Assembly: GCA_035063885.1 (NCBI GenBank) | Contig: JAPSFM010000014.1 | Coordinates: forward strand, 1-64,000 | Source: CAADGY01 sp900696665 | GTDB lineage: Bacteria; Acidobacteriota; Terriglobia; Bryobacterales; Bryobacteraceae | Length of the DNA stretch: 64,000 bases | Direction: 5' to 3' | Shown here: positions 1-8,228 of the stretch, one piece after another | How positions within the stretch are numbered: the stretch's first letter is position 1 | Layout: each line of letters opens with the position of its first letter | Position numbers and translations under genes: made by a program | Notes under the pieces: generated by a model | The model's input: the letters and a program-made list of their open reading frames with translations, nothing else | Database searches by the model: none | Told to the model about the DNA's origin: nothing

Positions 1-780
1 GCGGACGGCGCTGAAAAACAAAGTAAACAATATTTGTTCGTCTCACGGAGTGAATTTGAACAAGGAATCCTTGGCCAGCGAAAAGGGATTGCGAGCGGTT
101 CTGGAGATGCACTTTGATGTGCTCGTGAATCTGGAACTGAAGATCATCGTGGATCAGATTCGCAGCCTGAACCAGAGCATTGCCGAATTAGAGGAAACCA
201 TCGGAAAAGAAAGCCATAGGCTGGAAGGACACAAGAACCTGGCCCGCATCAAAGGGATTGGCCAACTCAGCGGTGGCATCCTGCTGTCAATTATCGGTGA
301 TATTGGAGACTTTGCCGATGAAGGTAAGCTGGCAGCCTACTTCGGGATCGTTCCCCGCGTGTCGAACTCCAATGAAACCGAGCACAGCGGACGCATTACC
401 AAACGCGGGACCAAGCTCGGCCGAACCACACTGATTCAGTGCGCCCTAATCGCGCAACGCTACAGCCCGTATTTGAAGAATTACTACGAAAAGATGAAGA
501 GCCGGCGGGGTACCGGAAAAGCGATCGTCGCACTGGCGCGCAAGTTTCTGGGAATCATCTACCGAACGCTCAAGAACAAGTGGGTGTTTGAAGACTTCCC
601 CAACTTTGTACTGGCGGAGGAAGCGACGGCATGACGTCTGAAGAGCGCCGCCTACGCCTTCCGCTCCGCTCAGCAAGGCTTCGCTCCGGCTCCGGCGGCT
701 CCGTGGTTGCTGGGACGTGGCGAGCCAACCCGAGGCGTTGAACCTCGGAGTAGACAAAACATCATGGGAGTCATCATGAC
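1..780 (+). mobile_element. IS110-family element, right part
   Basis: The window opens inside an IS110-family insertion sequence; only its transposase C-terminal half and right flank are present. The right boundary is not defined: IS110 elements lack clear inverted repeats, so I place it before the receptor stop codon at 788. About 150 bases of non-coding DNA follow the transposase. Elements of this family use a structured bridge RNA from their non-coding end, and this stretch could hold part of one, but I see no diagnostic fold by eye. Confidence 0.55.
2..634 (+). CDS. IS110 family transposase, C-terminal part (5' truncated by window)
   Basis: Transposase of the DEDD/serine IS110 type, which recombines the element through a circular intermediate. 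The frame is open from base 2, and the residues before the first GTG at 50 (RTALKNKVNN) already read as IS110 protein, so the gene starts outside the window. The visible part holds the Transposase_20 domain: a helix-hairpin-helix stretch (ARIKGIGQLSG), then PRVSNSNETEHSGRITKRG, where the catalytic serine of the family lies, and a basic C-terminus. The RuvC-like DEDD domain lies upstream, out of view. No frameshift is seen in this half. Confidence 0.9.
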   Translation, partial: RTALKNKVNNICSSHGVNLNKESLASEKGLRAVLEMHFDVLVNLELKIIVDQIRSLNQSIAELEETIGKESHRLEGHKNLARIKGIGQLSGGILLSIIGDIGDFADEGKLAAYFGIVPRVSNSNETEHSGRITKRGTKLGRTTLIQCALIAQRYSPYLKNYYEKMKSRRGTGKAIVALARKFLGIIYRTLKNKWVFEDFPNFVLAEEATA

Positions 781-787
781 CGTTTCT

Positions 788-3734
788 TCAAAACGTGAAT
801 CGGAGTTGCAGGTCTACCTTCCGGTTGTAGGTGGAATGTCCTCCCCCGAATGGTCCAAAACCCGCCAGCGTCCGGTACTCTCCAAAAAACGGAGAGGAAA
901 GATCGCCATTCGGCGCGCTGTAGTTCACGTTATTGAGAAGGTTATGTGCCGATACGCTCAGCGTCAGGTTGTATTTCCAGCCGCTTGACGCACCGAACAT
1001 ACCGGTAGGAGGGCCGTCGCCCGGCGGAGGGCCTCCTCCACCCGGCCCGCGACCGCCGCGAAAGCCTCCCATTCGTCGCGGAGGACCGGGTTCCATTCCT
1101 GATTCCCCACGATTGCCAAACGACCACGTGCGGGCAAGGCGGAGGTTGACGGTAAAGTTTGCCGGTCCTCGCGCGAAGTTGCGTCCGATGATCGAATCCG
1201 AGGCTATAGGACTCAAGTTGAAACAGCCGAAACCGGTAGCGTATAGCAGATTGCCACCCGAGCAGTCCGCGGCACTCAAGCCCGCCAACAGCGCCGGCCG
1301 TTCACTACTTAGCGTGTCACCATTCAGATCGCGCCCGATGGTGATGTTGTAAGGGCTGCCGCTGCTCATCGATACAAAGGGATTGGCAGTGATCTTCCAG
1401 GGCAGTGGAAGGCTGGTGCCGATGACGGCGCGATGCCGCACATCCGCAAAAGAGGAAGGTCCCCATTCGGCTCTCAAATTGTAAGGATCGGCAGGTTGCC
1501 CTTCCGCATCTGTCTTTCCGTAAGACAGGCCGTAGAAGCCGAATAAAGACAATCCTTTGTAATTGATCCTTGGGCTGAACACGATCTGGTTACTGCGGCT
1601 GAATCCTGTCGATTCGTTCAGCAGGCGCGGGCCGGCTTCGCCGAACGGATATGCGCCGTCAACCGGCGTGTTGATGTTTCGCGACCGCAGCAGATGCACG
1701 CCGCGGCTGGCGATGTATTGTACGCTGAGGCGTGCGTAGGAGTTGATTTGCCGGTCCAGCCCGATGCTCGCCTGGTAGGTTCTGGGGGCTTGAAGATTCC
1801 GATCCAGCAGTTGTATGCGCACTGGCTGTTGTCCCTCGGCAAGCGCATCAATGGAAGGAATAGAAGGATAGAAATTGGGATTCAGAATAAAGTACGAGAC
1901 CTGGCTTTGACCGTTATAGCGAAGAGCCTGAAGTGTGAGCGAGTCGGCGATACGATCGTAGAAGATGCCGAAACCGGCTCTGAGAACCGTCCTGGCGGAA
2001 CGGCCGGAGCCGCCGTCAATCCCCCAGGCGATTCCAACGCGAGGGGAAAAGTTCGCGAAATCGCTGATGTTGGTCTGCGTCTCATATCGCAGTCCGTAGC
2101 TGAGAGTGAGATTGGGACGCACGCGCCAATCGTCGTTAACAAACAGTCCGATGTCGAACTGGTTGACGGATGCGGCTGGAGTACCGCCAGTGATGCTGAA
2201 CTGTGAGGCACCGCCTCCCAACGCCCGGATTTCCGCAGGCGCATAACCGGCGGCGAGAAACAGCAAAGTGCGGCGATATCGCTCGAGTGCGGTCAACTGC
2301 ATGGAGGTTCCAGCGATGGGCTGGTTATCCACATCGAGTTCAGGTCCTATGCCGCCAAAGAACGTATAAGCGCCGCCGAAGTTGTTCATGGAGGTGTCAT
2401 CGGTGAAAGTCTGGCGCAGCCGTCCCCCCCCACTTCACCGTGTGTTTGCCCGACGTAAGAGTAGTCGAGTTCGCCAGCTCCCATCGGCTGTTGATGGCTC
2501 CCGAGTTTCCGATTTGTGCGCCGCCGCCTTCGAACGCTCCCTGCACCGTAAGCGCCGGAATCGAATAGTCGCCAATTCGCGACAGGTGGGTACGGAGATA
2601 TTGGAAGCGCGTTTCGTTGATAGCCTGGGGACTCAAAACCGCCGTCTCCGTAAGTTGGAGAACATTTTCCGTATTGCGCTGGTCATACCCGCGCGAAGCC
2701 AGGCTGAAGTCTCCAATTCCTTCGTTCTCCCGGCTCATACGTGTGTGTTCGTAACGCAACACGAGGGTGTTGGCAGCGTTGATGGAATAGTCGAGCCGCG
2801 GACTGATACTGGTGCGGATGTTCGGCGCAACAACAGCCTGATTGACCTGTTGCGGATTGAAGCGATCGTCCAGCGTTGTAGCCAGAATGAATGCGTTCTC
2901 GTCGATACTGCGGCGCTCGAGGTCCAAACCGAAGGAAGCCTTCTGTTTCTTGATGGGGCCGCCCAGGTTGAACCCGAAAAAGCGCTGCTGGTAGGGAGGC
3001 AGCGTTGAACCCGCAAATAGAGGGCTGCGCGAGTTCAGCGATTCATTGTTGAATTGGAAGAACGCCTGTCCGCGAATATGGTCGCTGCCGGGCTTCGTCA
3101 GAATCTCTATACGGCCGAACCCCGGGCGATCGTACTCGGGCGAAAAAGGATTCGCATTGATACGGACTTCGCGGATCGACGCTTTGGGTGGCAGATTCCC
3201 TCCGCTGAAACCATCTACGAGAACTTCGCCCCCCTCTGGACCCGCGCCCGGACCAGCCAACGCCTGTAACTGCTGCGCTAACTCATCCGGGTCGCCGGAT
3301 AGCGCTTCGAGGTCTTTCTCCCGCAGAACAATGGCGCTTGCGTTCGAACTTGGTTCGGTCGTCAACTGGTTGGCTTCCTCCTGCACCGTGAGCGTCTGCG
3401 CCTCCGTGGCGATCGTAAGTTGAACGTCGAGCACGCTGGAATCCGAAATCGTGTAGCCCTCGACCTCAAACGGTGCGAAGCCCTTTGCCGTGACGCGAAC
3501 CGTGTAGTTGCCCGCTGTAACCTGGTTGAGTATGTACTGACCTTTACCATCTGTTGTGACCTGCCGGGATTCTGTCCCGCTTTGCACAACGACCACGGCG
3601 CCCGGTACGACCGCCGCCGAAGGATCCGTAACCGTGCCGCGCAATGTGGAAGTGGACGCGGGCGGTGGCTCCGCGGACGCCAAACCGCACACGAATACCG
3701 TTATGAGGACACACAAATACCTCATTGCGAACAT
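788..3734 (-). pseudogene. TonB-dependent receptor-like outer-membrane protein, split by a frameshift
   Basis: Outer-membrane transporter of the acidobacterial type. The N-terminal piece (2397-3734) has a signal peptide, a carboxypeptidase-regulatory-like/CNA-B domain (about residues 28-110) and a plug. The second piece (788 to about 2422) is the beta barrel ending in LQLRFTF, the usual terminal-Phe beta signal. The break lies at a run of eight G on the minus strand (plus-strand C run 2424-2431). With seven G the reading passes from KHTVKWGG into RLRQTFTDD and on to NNFGGAYTFFGG, the normal order in this family, giving about 981 residues. Everything else looks intact. The extra base may be a sequencing error, slippage-based phase variation or a recent mutation. 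The IS110 lies just downstream. Substrate unknown. Confidence 0.85.
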
Positions 3735-3888
3735 CCTTTCGTTAGTTCTGACGTGCAGTCACGCTTCCGGCCGAGCCGCATGCGTCAGCAGGCGGCCGAT
3801 TTGGCGGTAGCGGTCCTTACACTTTCATTAAACGGCAAAATCGCAATTCGGGTAGTTAAGTTTTGTAAAAGGCCTCTGCGAAGGGGAT

Positions 3889-5175
3889 TTACTTGGGCAA
3901 CCGGATCTCGACGAGCAAACCGGGATTTGCGTTTCGCGCCTCGATTTCGCCGTGATGGGCCACTACCGCGCGCTCCGCAATGGAAAGCCCCAGCCCCACA
4001 CCGCCGCTCGTGCGATTCCGGTCCTGCTCTACGCGATAGAACGGGTGAAAAATCTGGCCCAATTGATCCTCGGGCACACCGGGACCATAGTCGCGAATCC
4101 GAACGGCAATTTGCCCGGGGTCTTCCACCAGATCCACACGCACGGTTGTGCCGGCGGGAGAGTGGCTGATCGCGTTCCGCAGAATGTTCTCCGCCGCGCG
4201 GTGCAGCAGTTCGCCGTCGCCGGTCCACATTAAGCTTTCGGGCGTGTTCAGTTGTATCTCGCAACCCTGCGCATGGGCTTCTATCCGGCAATCGTCCACC
4301 AGAGAATGGAGCAGTCCCGCCAGATCGACCGGTGACAAGTTCCTGGCAAAGGGATCTCCTTCGGCCCGCGTCACGTGGATCAACTCGCCAACCAGCGTAG
4401 AAAGCCGATCCACCTCTTTGTCCACGCGTGCCAGAGCCGCTTCGGAATTGGGATTCGACCGGGACAACTCCAGCGCAAAACGCAGCCGCGCAAGTGGTGA
4501 GCGCAGTTCGTGCGAAACATCCTGCAACAATCGCCGCTCAGCGGTCAGCAATGTTTCGATGCGGTCCGCCATACGATCGAATGCGCGCGCCAACTCCCCC
4601 AATTCGTCCTTGCGGCGGGAGCGCACACGCGAGGAAAGATCGCCCTGTCCGAATCGCACGACAACATCGTGAAGCTGCCGCACCGGTCTCACCAGCGTGA
4701 GCGCCAGCACATAGGTCAACAGGACGATCACAACCACGATCCATCCGTACAGGGCGAGGTCGGTGAGTGGCTCCGGACGCGGTTCGAACTCCACCACGAA
4801 ATTGTATTGCCCGTCCGGTGAAGTCCTTCTGACAATAGGATGATCCGACCGCTTGAACGGCAGCCGGCGCCTGTCGGGGATCTCCTTCAGCAAGGCCGAG
4901 TAGTCTTCCCCGGTCACCAGGTTCCGCCCGCTCTTGTCAAGCAGGAAATGTCGTCCGGGGAAGAATTGGCGTATGCGGAGCAGTTCCTCTTTAAGAGCCG
5001 ACGGTCCACCGGTCTCATAGGCGCGTATAGCTTGAGTGAACTGATATCCTATGGTGCTTCGAAAAATCATCCCACGCGGAACACGGCGCTGGCTCAGCCA
5101 GTACGACGTGGCCATGTAGCCCAGGAAGCTCAACAACAGCATTCCCGCAAACCAGAAGAGAATCTTTCGAAACAT
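3889..5175 (-). CDS. Two-component sensor histidine kinase, CpxA/EnvZ-like
   Basis: Inner-membrane sensor kinase of 428 residues. Transmembrane helix 1 spans about residues 5-27, a periplasmic sensor about 30-140, and helix 2 about 141-162. A HAMP domain follows, then a HisKA domain with the H-box DVSHELRSPLAR (phospho-acceptor His222), and an ATPase domain with an N-box (NAISHSP), DYGPGVP and GGVGLGLSI. It lies 9 bases behind the response regulator at 5185-5892 on the same strand, so the two form a cognate pair. The stimulus is not readable; the architecture resembles envelope-stress kinases. Start codon ATG at 5175. Confidence 0.93.
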   Translation of the reverse strand: MFRKILFWFAGMLLLSFLGYMATSYWLSQRRVPRGMIFRSTIGYQFTQAIRAYETGGPSALKEELLRIRQFFPGRHFLLDKSGRNLVTGEDYSALLKEIPDRRRLPFKRSDHPIVRRTSPDGQYNFVVEFEPRPEPLTDLALYGWIVVVIVLLTYVLALTLVRPVRQLHDVVVRFGQGDLSSRVRSRRKDELGELARAFDRMADRIETLLTAERRLLQDVSHELRSPLARLRFALELSRSNPNSEAALARVDKEVDRLSTLVGELIHVTRAEGDPFARNLSPVDLAGLLHSLVDDCRIEAHAQGCEIQLNTPESLMWTGDGELLHRAAENILRNAISHSPAGTTVRVDLVEDPGQIAVRIRDYGPGVPEDQLGQIFHPFYRVEQDRNRTSGGVGLGLSIAERAVVAHHGEIEARNANPGLLVEIRLPK

Positions 5176-5184
5176 TGGCGCCCT

Positions 5185-5892
5185 TCAGTGGTCTACCGTG
5201 GTCCTTTCAATAACGAACTGATAGCCGGAGCCGCGAACGGTACGAATCAGGCTAGCGCGGCTCCCGAATTTTTTGCGCAGGTGACTGATGTGAACGTCAA
5301 TCGATCTGTCGAAGGGTGTTGCCTCCCGCTGGTAAAGGCGTTGCATCAGTTCGTCACGGGAGACCGGCCGCCCTGCCGAACGCATCAAGGCCTCGAGGAT
5401 GTCGTATTCTACTGTCGTCATCTCGACGTCTTCTCCGAGGTGCGACACACGCCTTGCATTTGGATCGAGGCGCACGCCGCTAATGTCCAGCACGATGGCT
5501 CTCGCGGGTTCATCAGGCCGCATTCTCCGCAGGACCGCATGAATGCGCGCCAGCAATTCCAGAGGTTCAAATGGTTTTGGCAGGTAATCGTCAGCGCCCG
5601 CTTCGAGTCCCAGGATACGGCTTTGAGATTCCGTGCGCGCGGTCAACATGATCACCGGCATGCGGCTTTGTTCCCGCAACCGGCGCAGCACCTCGAAGCC
5701 ATCATAACCCGGCATCATTACATCGAGCAGCACAAGGTCGTAGGCGCCGCTCAGGGCTTCGTGCAACCCCGATGGGCCATCGTACGCCGCTTTCAATGCG
5801 TAGCCGTGTCCGGTAAAGAAGTCTTCCATCAACGAAGCCAGTTCGACGTCATCGTCTATCAGGAGAATGCGACTTGGTTCCACCATTTTCAT
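5185..5892 (-). CDS. OmpR/PhoB-family response regulator, CpxR-like
   Basis: DNA-binding response regulator of 235 residues. The receiver domain (about 6-120) has the acidic pocket DDD, the phospho-acceptor Asp57 in LLDVMMPG, and the conserved Lys in LPKPF. The C-terminal winged helix (about 135-232) contains TTVEYDILEALM and VDVHISHLRKKFG-type features ending in TVRGSGYQF, diagnostic of the OmpR class. It is the first gene of an operon with the sensor kinase. Its promoter should lie in 5893-5969, shared with the divergent gene at 5970. Target genes cannot be told from the sequence. Confidence 0.94.
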   Translation of the reverse strand: MKMVEPSRILLIDDDVELASLMEDFFTGHGYALKAAYDGPSGLHEALSGAYDLVLLDVMMPGYDGFEVLRRLREQSRMPVIMLTARTESQSRILGLEAGADDYLPKPFEPLELLARIHAVLRRMRPDEPARAIVLDISGVRLDPNARRVSHLGEDVEMTTVEYDILEALMRSAGRPVSRDELMQRLYQREATPFDRSIDVHISHLRKKFGSRASLIRTVRGSGYQFVIERTTVDH

Positions 5893-5958
5893 TGTCCACC
5901 CGCTCTCCTGAAAACGCAGGAGTCACGGACCGGCGGAACGGATTCTCAACGAGATTCG

Positions 5959-5964
5959 TATAAT
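5959..5964 (+). promoter_or_regulatory. Candidate -10 box (TATAAT) for a leaderless transcript
   Basis: A perfect TATAAT lies five bases before the ATG at 5970, and no Shine-Dalgarno sequence precedes that ATG. Transcription would start at about 5970-5972, so the mRNA would be leaderless. The -35 region at 17-base spacing (GAACGG) is poor, so the call is tentative. Confidence 0.35.
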
Positions 5965-5969
5965 GCCAT

Positions 5970-6290
5970 ATGATTATCACCACAACACCGGGTATTGACG
6001 GCAGGCGCATTCGCGAGTACCGGGGAATCGTCACGGGAGAGGCAATTCTGGGGGCGAATATCTTCCGCGATCTTTTCGCCGGGCTTCGCGACATCGTCGG
6101 CGGCCGTTCGGCGGCTTATGAGAAAGAGTTGCGGAATGCGCGTGAAATCGCCGTGGCTGAGATGTCCGCCACCGCGTTGGAGCTAGGGGCAAACGCGATT
6201 GTGGGCGTCGACATCGACTACGAGGTGCTCGGCCAGAACAACGGCATGATGATGGTGAGTGTCAGTGGAACTGCCGTCATCGTGGAATAG
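5970..6290 (+). CDS. YbjQ family (UPF0145) heavy-metal-binding-domain protein
   Basis: Small cytoplasmic protein of 106 residues that matches the YbjQ family over its full length. Family hallmarks are TTPGIDGRRI at the N-terminus, the central G(E)AILGANIFRDLFAGLRDIVGG segment, the EKELRNAREIA helix, LGANAIVGVDIDYE, and a C-terminal strand VSVSGTAV. The family forms pentamers and carries a generic heavy-metal-binding label, but no physiological role is established. It is divergent from the two-component pair. There is no Shine-Dalgarno in front of the ATG; see the TATAAT at 5959. Confidence 0.9.
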   Translation: MIITTTPGIDGRRIREYRGIVTGEAILGANIFRDLFAGLRDIVGGRSAAYEKELRNAREIAVAEMSATALELGANAIVGVDIDYEVLGQNNGMMMVSVSGTAVIVE

Positions 6291-6352
6291 ATTCTATACA
6301 GACCGCACCTGTTGTCCGTGCGGACAGATCCTGTTCCGTCGCTTTGCCGGTG

Positions 6353-7195
6353 CTAACTCAGTCTAATCTTCTGTATCGTGCCCTGGATCCTGATCTTCAG
6401 TTTCCTGGCGTCCGGGGTCATTGGGATAGTGTCCAAGCCTCCCAGCGCCTCATCGCACATCAGTTTCAGGCGGTTCGGCAGATCCAGCTTATTGGCTTTG
6501 TACAATTCGGACTGATTGTAGAGTGCCTCTGCCATGCCGAGCACGAATACTTCCCTGGGCACTTCAGCATTGCCGCCCTGAAATAATTCCGCGGCTTTGG
6601 CGTGATCCTGTCCGGCGCCCGAGACACGGCTGGCAGCATTTGCTACCCCGCGCCGGATCATAGCCTTCTCGAGCAGTTCATATTCCGCAGCAGGCAAGAC
6701 GATCCCCTTGGCGATCTTGCTTAACTGTACAGGTTCGGTAACGGCATCGGCGGGGTAATCGAAGTCCAGCAGAAGATTCGCAGGCTTGTCTCCTTCCAGA
6801 AATGCGTGAAACGTCTCGGCGCACTGGAAGGCAGCCTGGTTAGCTGAAGCCCGGGCGGCAGTAACCTGCCTGCGGAAAATGGGAGCGTTCGTTCGCGCGT
6901 ACCTGGCCCCCTGCTCCAAAGTGTCGGCGACTTCCATTAGTCCCCCGGCAATCCCGGAGGAAATCACCATCAGCCACACTTGCGCGCGTTGCTTATACTC
7001 GTTCTCGCTCGCCGTAATGCGAGCCAGATTCTCGCCGGTTCGCACATAGTTACCCGAACGGTGAGCTTCTTTTGCAGCCACCCAATAGAATCCGGGCGTT
7101 CCCGGCTTCAGTGGTGCGGGGCCGGGAGTGCAAGAGATCAGGAGCGCCGCCACTGAAGCAATGACAACCGGCAAGATAACAGTTCTTCTTTGCAT
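6353..7195 (-). CDS. Hypothetical lipoprotein
   Basis: I do not recognise a family. I choose the ATG at 7195 over a longer frame (to 7276) because GGAGGC precedes it at good spacing and it begins a lipoprotein signal peptide: MQRR, a hydrophobic stretch, then the lipobox LISC with Cys22. The mature part is about 255 residues, mostly predicted helix (repeated Ala/Glu/Arg-rich segments), and could be TPR-like or involved in envelope assembly. A small Cys-rich gene ends 22 bases upstream on the same strand and is probably co-transcribed. Function unknown. Confidence 0.75.
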   Translation of the reverse strand: MQRRTVILPVVIASVAALLISCTPGPAPLKPGTPGFYWVAAKEAHRSGNYVRTGENLARITASENEYKQRAQVWLMVISSGIAGGLMEVADTLEQGARYARTNAPIFRRQVTAARASANQAAFQCAETFHAFLEGDKPANLLLDFDYPADAVTEPVQLSKIAKGIVLPAAEYELLEKAMIRRGVANAASRVSGAGQDHAKAAELFQGGNAEVPREVFVLGMAEALYNQSELYKANKLDLPNRLKLMCDEALGGLDTIPMTPDARKLKIRIQGTIQKIRLS

Positions 7196-7217
7196 GACAT
7201 CGCCTCCAGCCTTGACA

Positions 7218-7529
7218 TCATCCGCCGTGCTTCGCCGGACGCATCCCAGCGAAGCGCTCGCCGGAATTGCTGACAATCACTTCCAGGCACGCACGGGCGC
7301 AGTTCTTATGCTGCGGCCAGAGCGTGCAGGCATGGATACACAGATCTATCGATGGTCCTGTGAACTGCCGCGGTTTGTCTGCCTGTACGAGAGCTGATCG
7401 AAGACACTCGGGACAAGTAATCACCCAAACGCAAGCAGACGAATACCGGGGCTTGCGGTGAACCTTGAAGAATGCCAGCTTTAATATCGAGCGTCCGAGA
7501 GCAGTGGCCGCCGAAAGGATACGGCTCAT
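7218..7529 (-). CDS. Small Cys-rich hypothetical protein
   Basis: A 103-residue frame. The ATG at 7529 is preceded by GGGAGG five bases upstream, which favours translation from here rather than from the longer frame at 7562. The protein has a basic N-terminal half and eight cysteines, with a CPEC knuckle and the spaced set CIHACTLWPQHKNCARAC, suggesting a metal site or disulfides. It is followed after 22 bases by the lipoprotein gene. I know no matching family. It could still be a chance frame, as the strand opposite is also open in places. Confidence 0.45.
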   Translation of the reverse strand: MSRILSAATALGRSILKLAFFKVHRKPRYSSACVWVITCPECLRSALVQADKPRQFTGPSIDLCIHACTLWPQHKNCARACLEVIVSNSGERFAGMRPAKHGG

Positions 7530-7814
7530 GGCCGCCTCCCGGAAGCGCAGGATATCTGGCACGGAGTACGAATGGCGAGATCGTCCATCGCGGAGATATT
7601 CTCCTTTCCGGGCCTGACAGGCTCCACCTATAGATTACACTCCGAAAGCACAGAACTGAAGTGGAGTATAAGGTCTGGTTACCAGACATTTTGAAGCCTG
7701 GTGCAATTGGAAGTAGCAGCACCTTCGCTTCCCACGACGCACTGCGCGAAGCGCTATTGCAGTACGAAATAGTGGCGCAGCTTCTCCGGAACCTGCAGGT
7801 GCTAGGCTCAACTC

Positions 7815-8204
7815 ATTGGCGCCTCAAAAAAGCCAGAAGGCTGCAACAGCGTTTCTCCATATCTGGTTGTCGGGAGTGCACAGCGCGTCATCGGCTTCCT
7901 GAAGAAGACATTCGATGCCACCGAACTTCGCAGGTATGACCTGCCGGATGGCTCTATCATGCATGTCGAAGTTCGCATCGGCGATTCGGTAATTATGATG
8001 GGCGACGGGGGAGAGAAATGGCCGCCATTCCCTTCGTCGCTGCATGTCTACGCCGACGATGTGGATGCCACGTACGCTCGGGTGTCGCAGGCCGGCGGCA
8101 CAGCGGTGCAGGAACCGCAGCGCAAAGGAGGCGATCCGGGCCGGCGCGGCGGTGCAAAAGATCCCTGCGGCAACACTTGGTGGATTGCGGCACAAATGGA
8201 CTGA
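7815..8204 (+). CDS. VOC/glyoxalase-like protein (PhnB type), no standard start codon
   Basis: The frame from 7806 (after a TAG at 7803) to 8204 encodes a complete PhnB-like VOC domain: KPEG, NSVSPYLVV, a helix (AQRVIGFLKKTFDAT), ELRRYDLPDGSIMHVEVRIGDS, then LHVYADDVDATYAR and the closing DPCGNTWWIA. Such proteins bind a divalent metal or small ligand and include bleomycin-resistance and glyoxalase relatives; the substrate is unknown. No ATG, GTG or TTG lies before the domain. The ATT at 7815 sits where homologues start, so I use it as the tentative start. The first ATG (7959) would delete the first half of the fold. Confidence 0.6.
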   Translation: MGASKKPEGCNSVSPYLVVGSAQRVIGFLKKTFDATELRRYDLPDGSIMHVEVRIGDSVIMMGDGGEKWPPFPSSLHVYADDVDATYARVSQAGGTAVQEPQRKGGDPGRRGGAKDPCGNTWWIAAQMD

Positions 8205-8228
8205 CGGCGCCGGGGCCGCGCGACACCC

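Noticed and set aside
4840..5973. 377-residue plus-strand frame
   Set aside because: It lies opposite the kinase and response regulator genes, whose motifs are clear; no domain seen in the shadow frame.
7661..7939. 92-residue plus-strand frame before the VOC domain
   Set aside because: It is out of frame with the VOC fold and has no family features; the VOC frame begins at 7806.
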